Assembly: GCA_040766665.1 (NCBI GenBank) | Contig: JAXGQD010000004.1 | Location: 124,001 to 188,000, forward strand | From: JAXGQD01 sp040766665 | GTDB taxonomy: Bacteria > Bacillota > Clostridia > Saccharofermentanales > Fastidiosipilaceae | Length of the DNA: 64,000 nucleotides | Reading direction: 5' to 3' | Shown here: piece after piece, positions 27,169-36,697 of the stretch | Position numbering within the stretch: the stretch's first letter is position 1 | How the letters are laid out: each line of letters opens with the position of its first letter | Program-made: the position numbers and the translations under genes | The notes under the pieces: model-generated | Databases searched by the model: none | What the model was told of the DNA's origin: nothing | The model's input: the letters and a program-made list of their open reading frames with translations, nothing else

Positions 27169-27351
27169 TGGTGGCAAAATTTTCGCCCAGCCAAGATTTC
27201 GCTTGGATTCCCGTCAAACTTGGCACTCGTGGTGCCAAGATTTTCGCCCAGCCAAGATTTGAATTGGATTCCCGTCAAACTTGGCACTCATGGTGCCAAA
27301 ATTTTCGCCTAGCCAAGATTTCGCTTGGATTCCCGTCAAACTTGGCACCGC
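27169..27351. repeat. Three tandem 61-bp repeats
   Basis: Three head-to-tail copies of exactly 61 bp start at 27169, 27230 and 27291, with few differences between copies. Each contains GCAAAATTTTCG or a close variant, CCAGCCAAGATTT, GGATTCCCGTC and AAACTTGGCAC. CCAAG-atttcg-CTTGG forms a hairpin in copies 1 and 3. The motif links this block to the repeats near 4.6 kb. No coding sense is apparent; the downstream neighbour is the tRNA promoter. Confidence 0.85.
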
Positions 27352-27399
27352 AGGCCCAGCCCTTTTCTAAAATTGCAATAAAATGGCTCAAAATGAGCC

Positions 27400-27428
27400 T
27401 TGACGCATTTCATTGCTTTGATTATAAT
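27400..27428 (+). promoter_or_regulatory. Consensus promoter of the tRNA pair
   Basis: TTGACG (27400-27405) and TATAAT (27423-27428) are separated by 17 bases and lie 32 bases before the first tRNA. Confidence 0.88.
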
Positions 27429-27460
27429 CCCCTTTGTTGTCACTACGGTGTACGCATTTT

Positions 27461-27537
27461 GGGCCTTTAGCTCAGTTGGTTAGAGCAACCGGCTCATAAC
27501 CGGTCGGTCCCGGGTTCGAGTCCCTGAAGGCCCACCA
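27461..27537 (+). tRNA. tRNA with CAT anticodon (Ile2 or elongator Met)
   Basis: The acceptor GGGCCTT pairs with AAGGCCC, the D-loop reads AGCTCAGTTGGTTAGAGCA and the anticodon arm ACCGG-CTCATAA-CCGGT gives CAT. The T-loop GGTTCGAGTCC is followed by an encoded CCA. The overall pattern is closer to Firmicutes tRNA-Ile2, whose C34 is changed to lysidine by TilS, but elongator Met is not excluded. Confidence 0.93.
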
Positions 27538-27549
27538 ACAACTTAATAT

Positions 27550-27634
27550 GGGGGAATTCCCGAGCGGCCAAAGGGGGCAGACTGTAAATCTGTTGTCTCA
27601 GACTTCGGTGGTTCGAATCCACCTTCCCCCACCA
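27550..27634 (+). tRNA. tRNA-Tyr (GTA)
   Basis: A class II tRNA: acceptor GGGGGAA pairs with TTCCCCC, the anticodon arm CAGACTGTAAATCTG gives GTA, a long variable arm follows, then GGTTCGAATCC and encoded CCA. It lies 12 bases after the CAT tRNA in the same transcript. Confidence 0.96.
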
Positions 27635-27662
27635 AAAGGACTGCATGGCAGTCCTTTTTTTG
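27635..27662 (+). terminator. Terminator of the tRNA operon
   Basis: AGGACTG-catgg-CAGTCCT followed by a T run, directly after the CCA of tRNA-Tyr. Confidence 0.92.
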
Positions 27663-27911
27663 TTTAATGTATTTGTGAGCGTACGGATGCAGTTTTATTC
27701 CTAGAGTCTGAAATGCTATTTGTAGAATAGGCATAATTATCTTGTCAATCTCAGTAATTCTTGCCATAAAGTCAATTTACATGTGAAGCTAACTTGGCTA
27801 AACTTCCATACGTAGTTTAAGATAGTTTCAGACTTAAGGGATTTACTTTTGCCATTGAAAGTTTGCTAAACTGCTAATGAATGATACCGGATTTAAGCGG
27901 AGGATATATTT

Positions 27912-30289
27912 ATGAGTGAGAACACCGATAAAATTATTAAACAATTGAATTATACGGTGCGCGGAAACACAGGACGTTTGCCCGAAAACGCCACGCCATG
28001 GGAAATGTGGTACGGCTTGTCGGAAGCCTTAGTTTCGAGTATTGCCGAAGATTGGGATAAGACCAGAGAGGCCTATAAAGATAAACGCATCGAACACTAC
28101 CTTTCGGCTGAGTTCCTGATGGGACGCGCGCTGCTCAATAACCTGATTAACCGTAAGTATTTTGATGGTGCCAAAGATGCGCTAGCATCTTTTGGGCTGA
28201 ACATCAGCGACATTCTTGAGTGCGGGAACGACGCAGCCCTTGGCAACGGCGGCCTCGGCCGCTTGGCAGCCTGCTTCCTGGATTCCTGTGCAACAAAGAA
28301 CCTGCCTGTTTACGGCTACGGTATTTTGTATCGCTTTGGCTTGTTTAGACAGAGCTTCGATAATGGCTTCCAGAAAGAGCATCCCGACACTTGGATGGAG
28401 GATGGTTACCCTTTCACGGTGGTGAGGGAAGATGAGAAGGTGGTTGTGCCTTTTTCGGATATGAATGTTTTTGCCATTCCTTATGACATGCCGATTACCG
28501 GTTACGATACCAATAACATCAACACCCTGAGGTTGTGGAAGGCTGAGCCGGTTGAAGAGTTTGACTACAATCTCTTTAACAGCCAACGTTTTGACGATGC
28601 TTTGGTGGTAAAAAATCGCACAGAGGATATCTGGCGCGTGCTTTATCCCAATGACACGTCGTATGACGGCAAGGTTTTACGTGTGCGCCAACAATACTTC
28701 TTTGTGAGTGCCACATTGCAAAACACAATCCGTAACTACCTCAAGTATCACGGTACGGATTTACGCAATTTTGATAAATTCAATTGCTTCCAGTTGAATG
28801 ACACCCACCCGGTCATCGGTATTGCTGAGTTAATGCGCCTGTTGATGGATGAACATGGCATGTCCTGGGATGATGCCTGGAAGGTGACGACCAAGTCTTT
28901 TGCCTACACGAATCATACGATTCTGGCAGAAGCCCTTGAAAAGTGGGATATGCAGATTTTCCGTTTCCTTTTCCCGCGTATTCTGGAGATTATCACTGAG
29001 ATTGATCGCCAGTTCAGAGCAGAAATGGCCAAACGTGGCATGCGTCAAGATCGCATCGACTACCTCGCACCTTTGGGCAACGGTCAGGTGAGAATGGCTT
29101 GGCTGGCTTGCTATGCCTGCTTCTCAATTAACGGTGTGGCTGCACTGCATACTTCGATTCTAAAAAATGAGACTTTGAAGGAATGGTACCAACTCTGGCC
29201 TGAAAAATTCAGCAATAAGACCAATGGTGTAACCCCGAGACGCTGGCTGCGTATGTCGAATTTGCCTTTGTCCGAGCTCTTGACGGATCTTTCAGGTAAT
29301 GAAGATTGGGTAACGGATTTGGACCAGCTGAAAAAGCTGGAAAAATATCAAGATGACAAAAAGGTGCTGAACAGACTTTGGGACATCAAGCAGCAGAATA
29401 AAGAGGCTTTTGCCACTTACGTAGAAAATAAATACGGCTTGAAGCTCAACACCAATGCGGCTTTCGACGTGCAAATTAAGCGTCTACATGAATATAAACG
29501 CCAACTTCTGAATGCTTTATACATTTTGGATCTTTATTTCCGTATCAAGGCGGATCCCAAGATGGAGGTGGTGCCGCGTGTCTTTATTTTCGGTGCCAAA
29601 TCGGCCCCGGGTTATGTGCGCGCCAAGGCCATCATCAAGCTGATCAATGAAATCGCCAATTTGGTCAATGATGATCCCGATACAAAGGACATCATCCAGG
29701 TTTTCTTTATCCCCAATTACAATGTGTCAAAAGCCGAGCTGATTATTCCTGCAGCGGACATTTCAGAGCAGATCTCGACGGCAGGCATGGAGGCTTCGGG
29801 TACGGGTAACATGAAGTTCATGATGAACGGTGCTTTGACTCTTGGAACCTATGACGGAGCCAATGTCGAAATTGTCCAAGCCGCCGGCAAAGACAATGCC
29901 TATATCTTCGGCGTGCGCGTGGAAGATTTCCCCCAGACCAAGGCTTACTACAACCCACGTTGGCAGTATGAAAACATCCCTGGTTTAAAACGCGTCATGG
30001 ATGCCCTGGTCGACGGCACACTGAATGATAACCAAACCGGCATGTTCAGGATATTTTCAACAGCCTGATGAACGGCTCAAGTTGGGAAGCACCAGATCCG
30101 TACTATGTTTTAGGTGACTTCAACGACTATCGCATCTGTCGCGATTTAATGGCAAAAGACTACCTCGACAAACAAAAATGGTCCAAAAAATGTTGGATCA
30201 ATATTACAAATTCGGGTGTCTTTAGTTCAGACCGCACCATCCAGGATTATGCGGATGAAATCTGGCACGTTAAACCGGTAAAGATCTGA
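27912..30289 (+). pseudogene. glgP: Glycogen/maltodextrin phosphorylase with C-terminal frameshift
   Basis: The enzyme releases glucose-1-phosphate from alpha-glucans with a pyridoxal-phosphate cofactor. Family motifs are intact: NGGLGRLAACFLDSCA, FQLNDTHPVIGIAELMRLL, TNGVTPRRWL and the PLP-lysine region EASGTGNMKFMMNGAL. The first frame ends at 30068, but its last residues after QTGMFR are wrong. One extra G after TTCAGG (about 30048) restores DIFNSLMNGSSWEAPDPYYVL and runs to 30289, giving ~793 aa, near the family's ~800. So a single G is missing from a GGG run. GGAGG precedes ATG 27912. Losing ~80 C-terminal residues would probably inactivate it, unless the deletion is a base-call error. 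Confidence 0.9.
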
Positions 30290-30330
30290 ACGCAAGATTC
30301 GATCATCGCACAAAGGATTTTTCTATACAA

Positions 30331-30363
30331 AAAGGGGAGGTCTCGTTCTTGAGCATCCCCTTT
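30331..30363 (+). terminator. Possible terminator after glgP
   Basis: AAAGGGGA pairs with TCCCCTTT over a 17-base loop that itself contains CTC/GAG. The T tail is short (TTTAAAT), so termination is uncertain. Confidence 0.4.
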
Positions 30364-30503
30364 AAATATCCTTCCTTACGACTAAGGGTCTGTGCTTGTG
30401 CCGACGGACTTTGTCCAGGTACCGAGATAAAATGTCCATCAATAGCCGATAACATTGTCCATGGTATAGCATGAAGAAAGCGACCCAGAGATCGCCTTCC
30501 TAA

Positions 30504-31305
30504 TCAAATCAGTTCTTGCTCAATGACATACCGCGCAAGTGCGTCGTCCAGAATTTTCTTGTTCTGCTGCGAACCATACATCAAACAATGTGTGCAGGCC
30601 TTGTTAATCAGGCGAGCGCTACCAGCGGAGTATCGAAAAATCTCGCTGATTGCCTGGTCGGAGAAGATTTCGGACTGAGACTTTGCAAAGTTCAAATGAG
30701 TGGAGGATATAGGCTTTTGTCTGAGCCTCGTCCAGATAGGGGTTGTAACATTTGAGATTCTGGCGCTGCTCGATGGCAAGATACGCCTGACGCCGGAGCT
30801 TGTCGGATAGTTCCGGCTGACCGACAGAGAAGTAACGCCATAGGACTGTCAGGAATCAATCTTGAAATTCAAGAGGAATCGCAATTCTTCCATCGTTTCC
30901 CGGTCCAGAAGATGTGCCTCATCGACGATTACGACAGGTTTGACATTGGTCTTCTGCAGCACTTCGATCTCGCGGTGCAATCTTCGCTTGGCGTCGCCGC
31001 GATAGAAACAGCCTTCCGCTCCGAGCTGTCGAGGATTCCGTTGTAGAAGTGCCGAGGCGTCAGCTGCAGAATCTGCCAGATAGAGTGTCCGATAACCACT
31101 ACTGTCCAGCTTGTTCGTCAGTTTGCGAATCAGCGTGGATTTCCCGCTGCCGCAGTCTCCGGTAAGGACGGCAAACCAGCGACGCTCCGCCATAGGCAAG
31201 ACGCGCCAATACTTCTTCCTGTTGCGGTGTGGTAAAGAGACGATTCACGGAAGGTTTTCGTGTAGAAGGAATTATTGAGGTAAAACCATAGTATTCTTCA
31301 AACAT
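30504..31305 (-). pseudogene. ExeA-like AAA ATPase of the transposon (broken)
   Basis: The start is MFEEYYGFTS...STRKPSVNRLFTTPQQEEVLARLAY. A frameshift near 31190 switches to WFAVLTGDCGSGKSTLIRKL (Walker A), with Walker B VVIVDEAHLLD. A stop follows at 30849, and the C-terminus returns in another frame as IFRYSAGSARLINKACTHCLMYG to 30504. Such ATPases act as target selectors or regulators for DDE transposases, in the role of IstB, MuB or TniB. At least two frameshifts; not functional. Confidence 0.8.
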
Positions 31306-32626
31306 GGCCGTTATCATCATAAACCCGCGGAAATTTGTCGCGCCCAGCCAGGTTTTCTGTTGGTCGTGCTTCTTTGCCGCAGCATCGAGAACCCGGGACG
31401 TGGTAACCGTGGTATCGCTGAGGATTTTCTTCTTCCGGGAACAAAAGGAACTGGGGCGGAGTTCGTGAATCACGCGGGGTTCTATGTTTGGATGAGAGAC
31501 CATCAGTTCTTCCGGGTTCTCCGGGCTGTACTGTGTTGTTGCCTCAATCCGATCAGATCCGGTCCCACATCCAGCCGTGAATGGAAGGAGATACAGCCGG
31601 TCTTGTCGACCAGTCGTTCTTCGGTTGTGGTAAAGGCGAAGTTCAACGTCGTCAGGTAAATGATCGAAGTTCGCTGCGATTCTCTCGGAAGGCCTGTTCC
31701 GGTGTCCTGCCATGGAGAGCACTGTGGATCTTCTGTTGGTAGAATACGGAAAGCCACAGATCCAGTTCGTGCTGGACTTCACGCCACGCTCTGCGGGTGC
31801 TTCTTCACTTCCGCAACAAACTTATCGAGGTATTTGTTCAGTGCCTCCACTTTGCCTTTCGAAGCGGCCGCATAGGGTTTGGCGTGCATCAGGCGGATTC
31901 GAGCTTGTGGCAGGTTTGTTGGAGCTGTTTCCCAATGTACTGCCGGCCATTGTCGTGTAGAGTTCTTCCGGCACGCCGTTCGTCTCGATAGCATGGCGGA
32001 AACAGTCCATGACGCAGCGGATATCCTGCCGCTCATATACGCGAAGTCCCGTTACCAGGCGTGTCGCGTCGTCGAGAAAGACCGAAGTGTACAGCTGTAC
32101 GGCGGGACGCCTGGCCGTTGCCGGAAGGACCAGAAGGTATTTAATATCCGCCTGCCACAACTCGTTTCTGCCGGTTCGTTCAAATCGCCGGGAGGCTCCG
32201 CACTTCCGGTGTTGTACATCGCGATCTGTCTGGCTCCGTATCCACGCTACTCCAAGTGATCCTCACGGTATGGTCGCTTCACCTGTCCATACGGAATTCT
32301 TCCTTCCAGCTCCAGAATCCGGACAGGTCGGAGACGCTTCTTGTCGGAACTTCCCGCCGCAAGACCACAGCGGCATCCACGATCTCCTCGGTCACGGAAC
32401 TCGAACGATCGTGCGCAGGTTTCAGCTTTGTCATGAGGCCGCGAAATCGTCCTCCGCATAGCGCGACAACCACCTTCGGACAGTTTCTTTCTGACAATTG
32501 GTGTTGCTCGGCACCTTTCCGGATCTCGTAGGCGCGCTTCGCCGGATCCATCTCCGCTTGGAGCAAAGGGACTAAGATCTGGCACCGGGCATAGGCAATC
32601 TCTTCGGCATTCTTCGATCGATTCAT
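31290..32626 (-). pseudogene. DDE (rve-type) transposase of the transposon (broken)
   Basis: It begins MNRSKNAEEIAYARCQILVP with a helix-turn-helix region spread over two frames. The integrase core is MWQADIKYLLVLP (first Asp), then LYTSVFLDDATRLVTGL. A frameshift near 32015 moves the remainder to IRLMHAKPYAAASKGKVEALNKYLDKFV (catalytic Glu). Another shift leads to LHLPDDVELRLYHNRRTTGRQ and RKTWLGATNF-type C-terminal sequence. The original stop probably overlapped the ATPase ATG. At least four frameshifts. Related to Tn552/TniA-like enzymes; exact IS family not assigned. Confidence 0.8.
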
Positions 32627-32784
32627 GGTTTTGCCTCCTTCTTATCTCTGCTAAGAGGAGGCTATCGGTTCTGTCACTGGTTGAACACGCCCGTTCGGGT
32701 GGGTTGTCCAACATCCGCTGTTCCGGCGGCGGTGACCATCACAAAGAAAGCTGGGGATCTTCTTCGGGGACGCAAACGTCTGGT

Positions 32785-33160
32785 TTACAAGTCGCTTCCA
32801 GATTCAATCCAGATAGCTCCGGATTTGGCGATACCATCTGCGAATTTTGCCCCGTGTCCGCTCATCGTCCGGAGAGCCGGTTCTACTTCCGGCAAGCACA
32901 TCTTCACGATACTTTCTCGGCTATATCGCTTGTGAGGGCACGGGAAATCCGGCAGTTCGTGTGGAGACTTCTTGCAGTGCGTACAGCGCAAACGGCGTAA
33001 GGAGAAGGATGATTTTCCCGCTGGATCGAGTGTGCACTTTTCGCTTCTTTCGATCGTAGGCGGCAAGATTTCCTCCACAAATCGGACAACTCAGAGGCTC
33101 CGTCCCCGAAATAACAAAAATTCCTTCTCCCGTTTTCTTGTAAAACTTGATACAATAACC
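32785..33160 (-). pseudogene. DUF6431-like zinc-ribbon protein of the transposon (broken)
   Basis: Reading GEGIFVISGTEPLSCPICGG and then, after a one-base shift near 33010, LRRLRCTHCKKSPHELPDFPCPHKRYSRE. The CPxC...CTHC cysteines and the ELPDFxxPHKRYS motif match small DUF6431 proteins often found beside DDE transposases in Clostridia. Function in transposition is unknown. Identification is from memory of the motif. Confidence 0.65.
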
Positions 33161-33177
33161 ACGTTACAATGATTAAG

Positions 33178-33227
33178 AAAGCCTCGGGATGTCCTGCTGG
33201 TAACAGGACTACAACACCCGGGGCTTT
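33178..33227 (-). terminator. Three-segment hairpin near transposon right end
   Basis: AAAGCC/GGCTTT, CGGG/CCCG and GTCCTG/CAGGAC nest in one stem-loop between the DUF6431 remnant and the right inverted repeat. It could be a terminator protecting the element from outside transcription, or a structured leader. No long T run follows on the minus strand. Confidence 0.45.
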
Positions 33228-33356
33228 CGCCTTTCTGTTAGAATGTCATTGACAAGTATATCCGGCTAACGACGGACAGGCAATTCCGTCAGCACAGAGA
33301 TACAGTCCGTCGGCACAAGCAACTACCACAGTAAACTGCTCAGTTTTAAATGTATT

Positions 33357-33385
33357 TTGACATAAATGCTCTCACTCTATAAAAT
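33357..33385 (+). promoter_or_regulatory. Promoter of tetR-like gene
   Basis: TTGACA (33357-33362) and TAAAAT (33380-33385) with a 17-base spacer. The -10 lies inside the left arm of the 36-bp palindrome, so repressor binding there would block transcription. Confidence 0.8.
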
Positions 33386-33410
33386 AGACTGATCAGTCTA
33401 TTTTATAGAG
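33375..33410. promoter_or_regulatory. 36-bp perfect palindrome, TetR operator candidate
   Basis: CTCTATAAAATAGACTGA is followed immediately by its exact reverse complement, 36 bp without a mismatch. The core TAGACTGATCAGTCTA resembles operators of TetR-family repressors. It overlaps the -10 of the promoter and ends 17 bases before the tetR-like ATG, implying autoregulation before the gene was broken. Confidence 0.85.
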
Positions 33411-33427
33411 CGGTCGAGGAAGGCATT

Positions 33428-34041
33428 ATGAAACAGTCACAAAAAACTTTGCGCACACGTCAAAGGATACTGAGTGCAGCTATTGAAGAGTTCGGCGCAT
33501 ATGGCTACGAAAAGGGTTCTATCAATCGCATTTGTTCTGAGAATGGAATTCTAAAGGCTTGGTATATCACAATTTTAAAAATAAAGATGATCTTTACCTA
33601 CAAACGATCGAGTGTTGTTTGGAAGGCATCTTAACTTATCTAAAAAAGAATGAAGCAGTTTTCAGTGATGCAAAAGAACAGTTAGCGCAGGTACTTGCCT
33701 TAAGGCAAAGTTATTATGAAAAAAATAATTTCTCTAGAGAAATATTTTTTCAGTCTATATTGCAGGTACCAGCGCATTTGGAGCGAGACATTCGGGTTTT
33801 ACATTATGCGCTAGACCAGTATTTTTCGTCTATTTTTGCCAAAATTATAAGCCTTGTTCAACTTCGAGATAATATCACTCATGAGATGGCCATGAATTTA
33901 TTTGATATTTTACACAAAACTTACAGTGCTTATTTTCAGAACAAAGCATCAAGTCATAGCTTATCTGAACTAATGCAAAGTCATGAGGGACAGCTCCCTA
34001 CACTTCTTAATGTGCTGTTATTTGGCATAGCTGTTAGTTGA
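33428..34041 (+). pseudogene. TetR family regulator, frameshifted
   Basis: The N-terminal helix-turn-helix reads TRQRILSAAIEEFGAYGYEKGSINRICSENGI and then leaves frame. The next frame resumes with VYHNFKNKDDLYLQTIECCLEGIL and runs to the stop at 34041. Adding one T to GGAATTCTAAAGG (about 33550) restores the canonical GISKGLVYHNFKNKDDLY, giving ~204 aa. GAGGAAGG precedes the ATG. It lies 15 bases before the antiporter gene and likely repressed it. Both genes are broken, so the pair seems to be decaying. Confidence 0.85.
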
Positions 34042-34056
34042 TAAAGGAGATTAAAG

Positions 34057-35275
34057 ATGTTATTGATTCGTTTAGGAGCGACCGTTATTATCGCACATTT
34101 TTATTGGTAAGCTAGTTTCGAAAGCTAAGCTTCCGGCTATTCTTGGTTGGCTGATTACTGGAATGTTTATGGGGCCCTATGCCCTTTCTTTAATGAATTC
34201 CAGTATTTTAGAAAATGCTTGGTATCAACTGCTTATTAATGCTTTGGAATGTGTTGTTGGGCTATTAGTGGAACAGGAATTAGGTGTGAAAAAATCAAAA
34301 GTCTGGAAGGCAAATTATTGTGATTACTCTCACCCAATCCTTGGAACTTTTGCCGTGGTAAGCTTAGTGTTTGGCATTTTATTTTACACAATGAATCTAA
34401 CCCTCCTCTGGCTTTTGTATTTGGCGGGATTGCGCTGGCCACGGCTCCGCGCCGGCTCTATCTGTTGTGCGTGAGTTTAGGACTAAGGGTCCTGTAACGG
34501 ATATGCTTGTGCCTATGGCAGCTTTGGACGATATCGTGGCAGTTGTGGTATTTTTTAGCACTATTTCTATTCTTGCCTCAAGCTTATCTGCACAAAAACT
34601 TCCGACATATATGATTGCCTTGGTAGTGCTATTACCTATTTTTTATTGGGCTTGTGCTTGGCCTCTTGGCGGAGTTTTATTGAAAAAGAAGAGGGGGCAA
34701 ATCTCAACTTTGTTAATGACACTTTCGCTTATGCTTCTTGCTACGGCAGTGGGTATTTGGGTTAATACTTTACTTCCACGTCCGGTGCTCAATTTTATGA
34801 TTATTGGAATGGGCTTTTCGGCTACTTTTGCCAATATGATTAGTGAAGAACGACTGGAGGAAATCTTGAGCACTATGAATCCTGTTTTGGGTTTGAAAGT
34901 ATGCTCATGGTGATTGTTAAGTTAGGCGCAGGACTGGATTATCGGTTGATTTTGGGCGCAGGGCTGTTTATGCTAGTTTATATCCTTGCAATGGCCTTTG
35001 GAAAATATACTGGTGTTGTTTTTGGGGCGACTATTAGCAAGGCCCCTCCTCAGATAAAAAAATATTTAGGCTTTACTCTGCTGCCTCACTCGGGGGTTTC
35101 ACTTGTGTTTACAGGTATTGCCGTCAATGTGATTAGCCCATCAGACCCTAGCCCTGCTCAGATTATACAGGGAGCCATTGCAGCCGCAGCTGTGATTAAC
35201 GAAATAATTGCGGTCATTTTGGCAAAAAAGAGCTTTGAGTGGGCAGGGGAGTTGGGTGCCAACACTGAGGTGTGA
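34057..35275 (+). pseudogene. Cation:proton antiporter (CPA2/Kef-like), multiple frameshifts
   Basis: A ~400-residue membrane antiporter broken in at least four places. Fragments in order are MLLIRLGATVIIA (AAAGGAG before the ATG), GKLVSKAKLPAILGWLITGMFMGPYA, NPPLAFVFGGIALATAP, VREFRTKGPVTDMLVPMAALDDIVAVVVF (the family's core Asp pair region) and MLMVIVKLGAGLDYRLI...KKYLGFTLLPHSGVSLVF to the stop at 35275. Shifts fall near 34095, 34400, 34455 and 34895. The indels are not all in homopolymers, so real decay is likely. The last codons overlap a 35-bp direct repeat. Confidence 0.85.
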
Positions 35276-35292
35276 CTAGCTTAAGTGGGTGC
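35258..35292 (+). repeat. 35-bp direct repeat, left copy
   Basis: A perfect 35-bp sequence beginning GCCAACACTGAGGTGTGACT. This copy contains the last antiporter codons and stop. The identical right copy starts exactly 1440 bp downstream. Confidence 0.95.
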
Positions 35293-35435
35293 TTATGACT
35301 TTATCCAAGTTTATAAGACAAATACGGACAAATAGAGTAACTTCTTCTAAAAGTTAACAATTCTCGTATAATCCAACACCTAATATTGGATTATACAATT
35401 TATCTGTTAAAATCTAAGGAGAGGAGGTGATGTAA

Positions 35436-36689
35436 TTGCATTGGATTGAGCGAAGCATCTCAACTGTTGTTCTGGATGCTATGAAAAGTTTTCCTGCGGT
35501 TATCATTACTGGACCTAGGCAGGTAGGAAAATCGACGCTATTACGACAAATTGCGAAAGACTATCGCTATATTACTTTTGATAACCCGCTACTTCTACAA
35601 CAAGCTAAAGAGGATCCAGAATTATTTTTGTTAAATAATCCAGGCTTCTTGATTTTGGACGAAATACAGTACGTTCCGGAACTTTTTTCGTATTTAAAGA
35701 TACGTATTGACGAGATGCGTTTTACTGCGCTTCAAGCTGCTCAAAGTGAGCGCTGCTTGTACCTACTCTCGGGCTCACAGACCTATCATCTGATGCAAAA
35801 TGTGAGTGAATCGTTAGCGGGCAGATTGGCGGTTTTGCCATTACAAGGCATATCTTACAGAGAAAGCATGGGTGTAAAATGTAAACATCCTTTTATTCCT
35901 GATGCACTCTATTTAGAAGAGCGGCGTAAAGAGACTCATCAGGTCGATCACATTTGGATGCGCATCCATCGTGGTAGTATGCCGAGATTAGTTTCGACAA
36001 ACGACGATTGGGATTTGTTCTATTCAAGCTATGTTGCTACCTATTTAGAGCGTGACGTCAATCAATTGACCAAAATTGGAGATAAGACGGAGTTTATTCG
36101 TTTTATGACAGCTGCTGCAGCTAGGAGTGCCGAACTGCTCAATTATGAGAGCATAGCGCGTGACCTTGCAGTGAGTACCCAAACCGTTAAACGCTGGATT
36201 GCCATTTTAGAAGCGTCTGGGCTGATTCAGTTAGTCTATCCCTACTTTAATAATCATCTTAAACGGATCATTAAAACACCCAAATTATATTTTTTAGACA
36301 CAGGGTTGATGGCTTGGTTAACAAGGTGGAATAGTCCTGGCGCTATGGCGAACGGTGCTAAAGCAGGGCAGTTTTTTGAAACTTGGGTTGTGTCAGAAAT
36401 AATGAAGTCTTATCTTAATGCTGGCAAAAATACCAACTCACTCTACTATTACCGCGATGCTGATCAACGAGAAATTGATCTCATTATTGAAAACGAACGG
36501 ACTATCTATCCAGTAGAGATAAAAATGAGCGCTAAACCACATAAGCAAATGGCAAAAAACTTTCGACTATTAGAAAAACTTGTGGTAGACAAGTCTTTTT
36601 TGCTCGGAGACGGTGCCATCATCAACCTGAATCCTGAATTAATAATGCTAGATGAAAAGCTTAGAGCGATTCCTGCTGGTTTTCTATAG
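35436..36689 (+). CDS. ATPase with DUF4143 (AAA_14 family)
   Basis: A 417-residue protein: Walker A GPRQVGKST (~residues 26-34), Walker B FLILDEIQY, an AAA_14 core with LSGSQTYHLM, a winged-helix-like stretch (YESIARDLAVSTQTVKRWIAILEASGLI) and a C-terminal DUF4143 part with YYRDADQREIDLIIE and VEIKMS, resembling a degenerate restriction-endonuclease fold. The start is TTG 35436 with an ideal AGGAGGTGA seven bases upstream. The family is widespread and functionally uncharacterised. The gene is alone between the two 35-bp direct repeats, so it looks like inserted cargo. Confidence 0.9.
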   Translation: MHWIERSISTVVLDAMKSFPAVIITGPRQVGKSTLLRQIAKDYRYITFDNPLLLQQAKEDPELFLLNNPGFLILDEIQYVPELFSYLKIRIDEMRFTALQAAQSERCLYLLSGSQTYHLMQNVSESLAGRLAVLPLQGISYRESMGVKCKHPFIPDALYLEERRKETHQVDHIWMRIHRGSMPRLVSTNDDWDLFYSSYVATYLERDVNQLTKIGDKTEFIRFMTAAAARSAELLNYESIARDLAVSTQTVKRWIAILEASGLIQLVYPYFNNHLKRIIKTPKLYFLDTGLMAWLTRWNSPGAMANGAKAGQFFETWVVSEIMKSYLNAGKNTNSLYYYRDADQREIDLIIENERTIYPVEIKMSAKPHKQMAKNFRLLEKLVVDKSFLLGDGAIINLNPELIMLDEKLRAIPAGFL

Positions 36690-36697
36690 TACAGGGC

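Larger units (their letters stand above)
30393..33321 (-). mobile_element. Decayed transposon: DUF6431, DDE transposase, ExeA-like ATPase
   Basis: An ~2.9-kb element bounded by a perfect 18-bp inverted repeat: TGCTTGTGCCGACGGACT at 30393-30410 and its complement at 33304-33321. Inside, three minus-strand genes lie in the order zinc-ribbon protein, DDE transposase and AAA ATPase, all broken by several frameshifts. TGTCCA occurs three times within 60 bases of the left end and related TGTCC/GACA motifs near the right end, as expected for multi-site transposase binding. GC content and codon use look higher than in the neighbours, suggesting transfer. No target duplication was seen. It must now be immobile. 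Confidence 0.85.

Noticed and set aside
27169..27351. Possible CRISPR array from three regular repeats
   Set aside because: The copies are contiguous 61-bp units with no variable spacers and no cas genes nearby. They are tandem repeats.
30393..35275. Prophage or integrative element
   Set aside because: No integrase, phage structural, replication or conjugation gene is present; the content is transposon and pseudogene remnants only.
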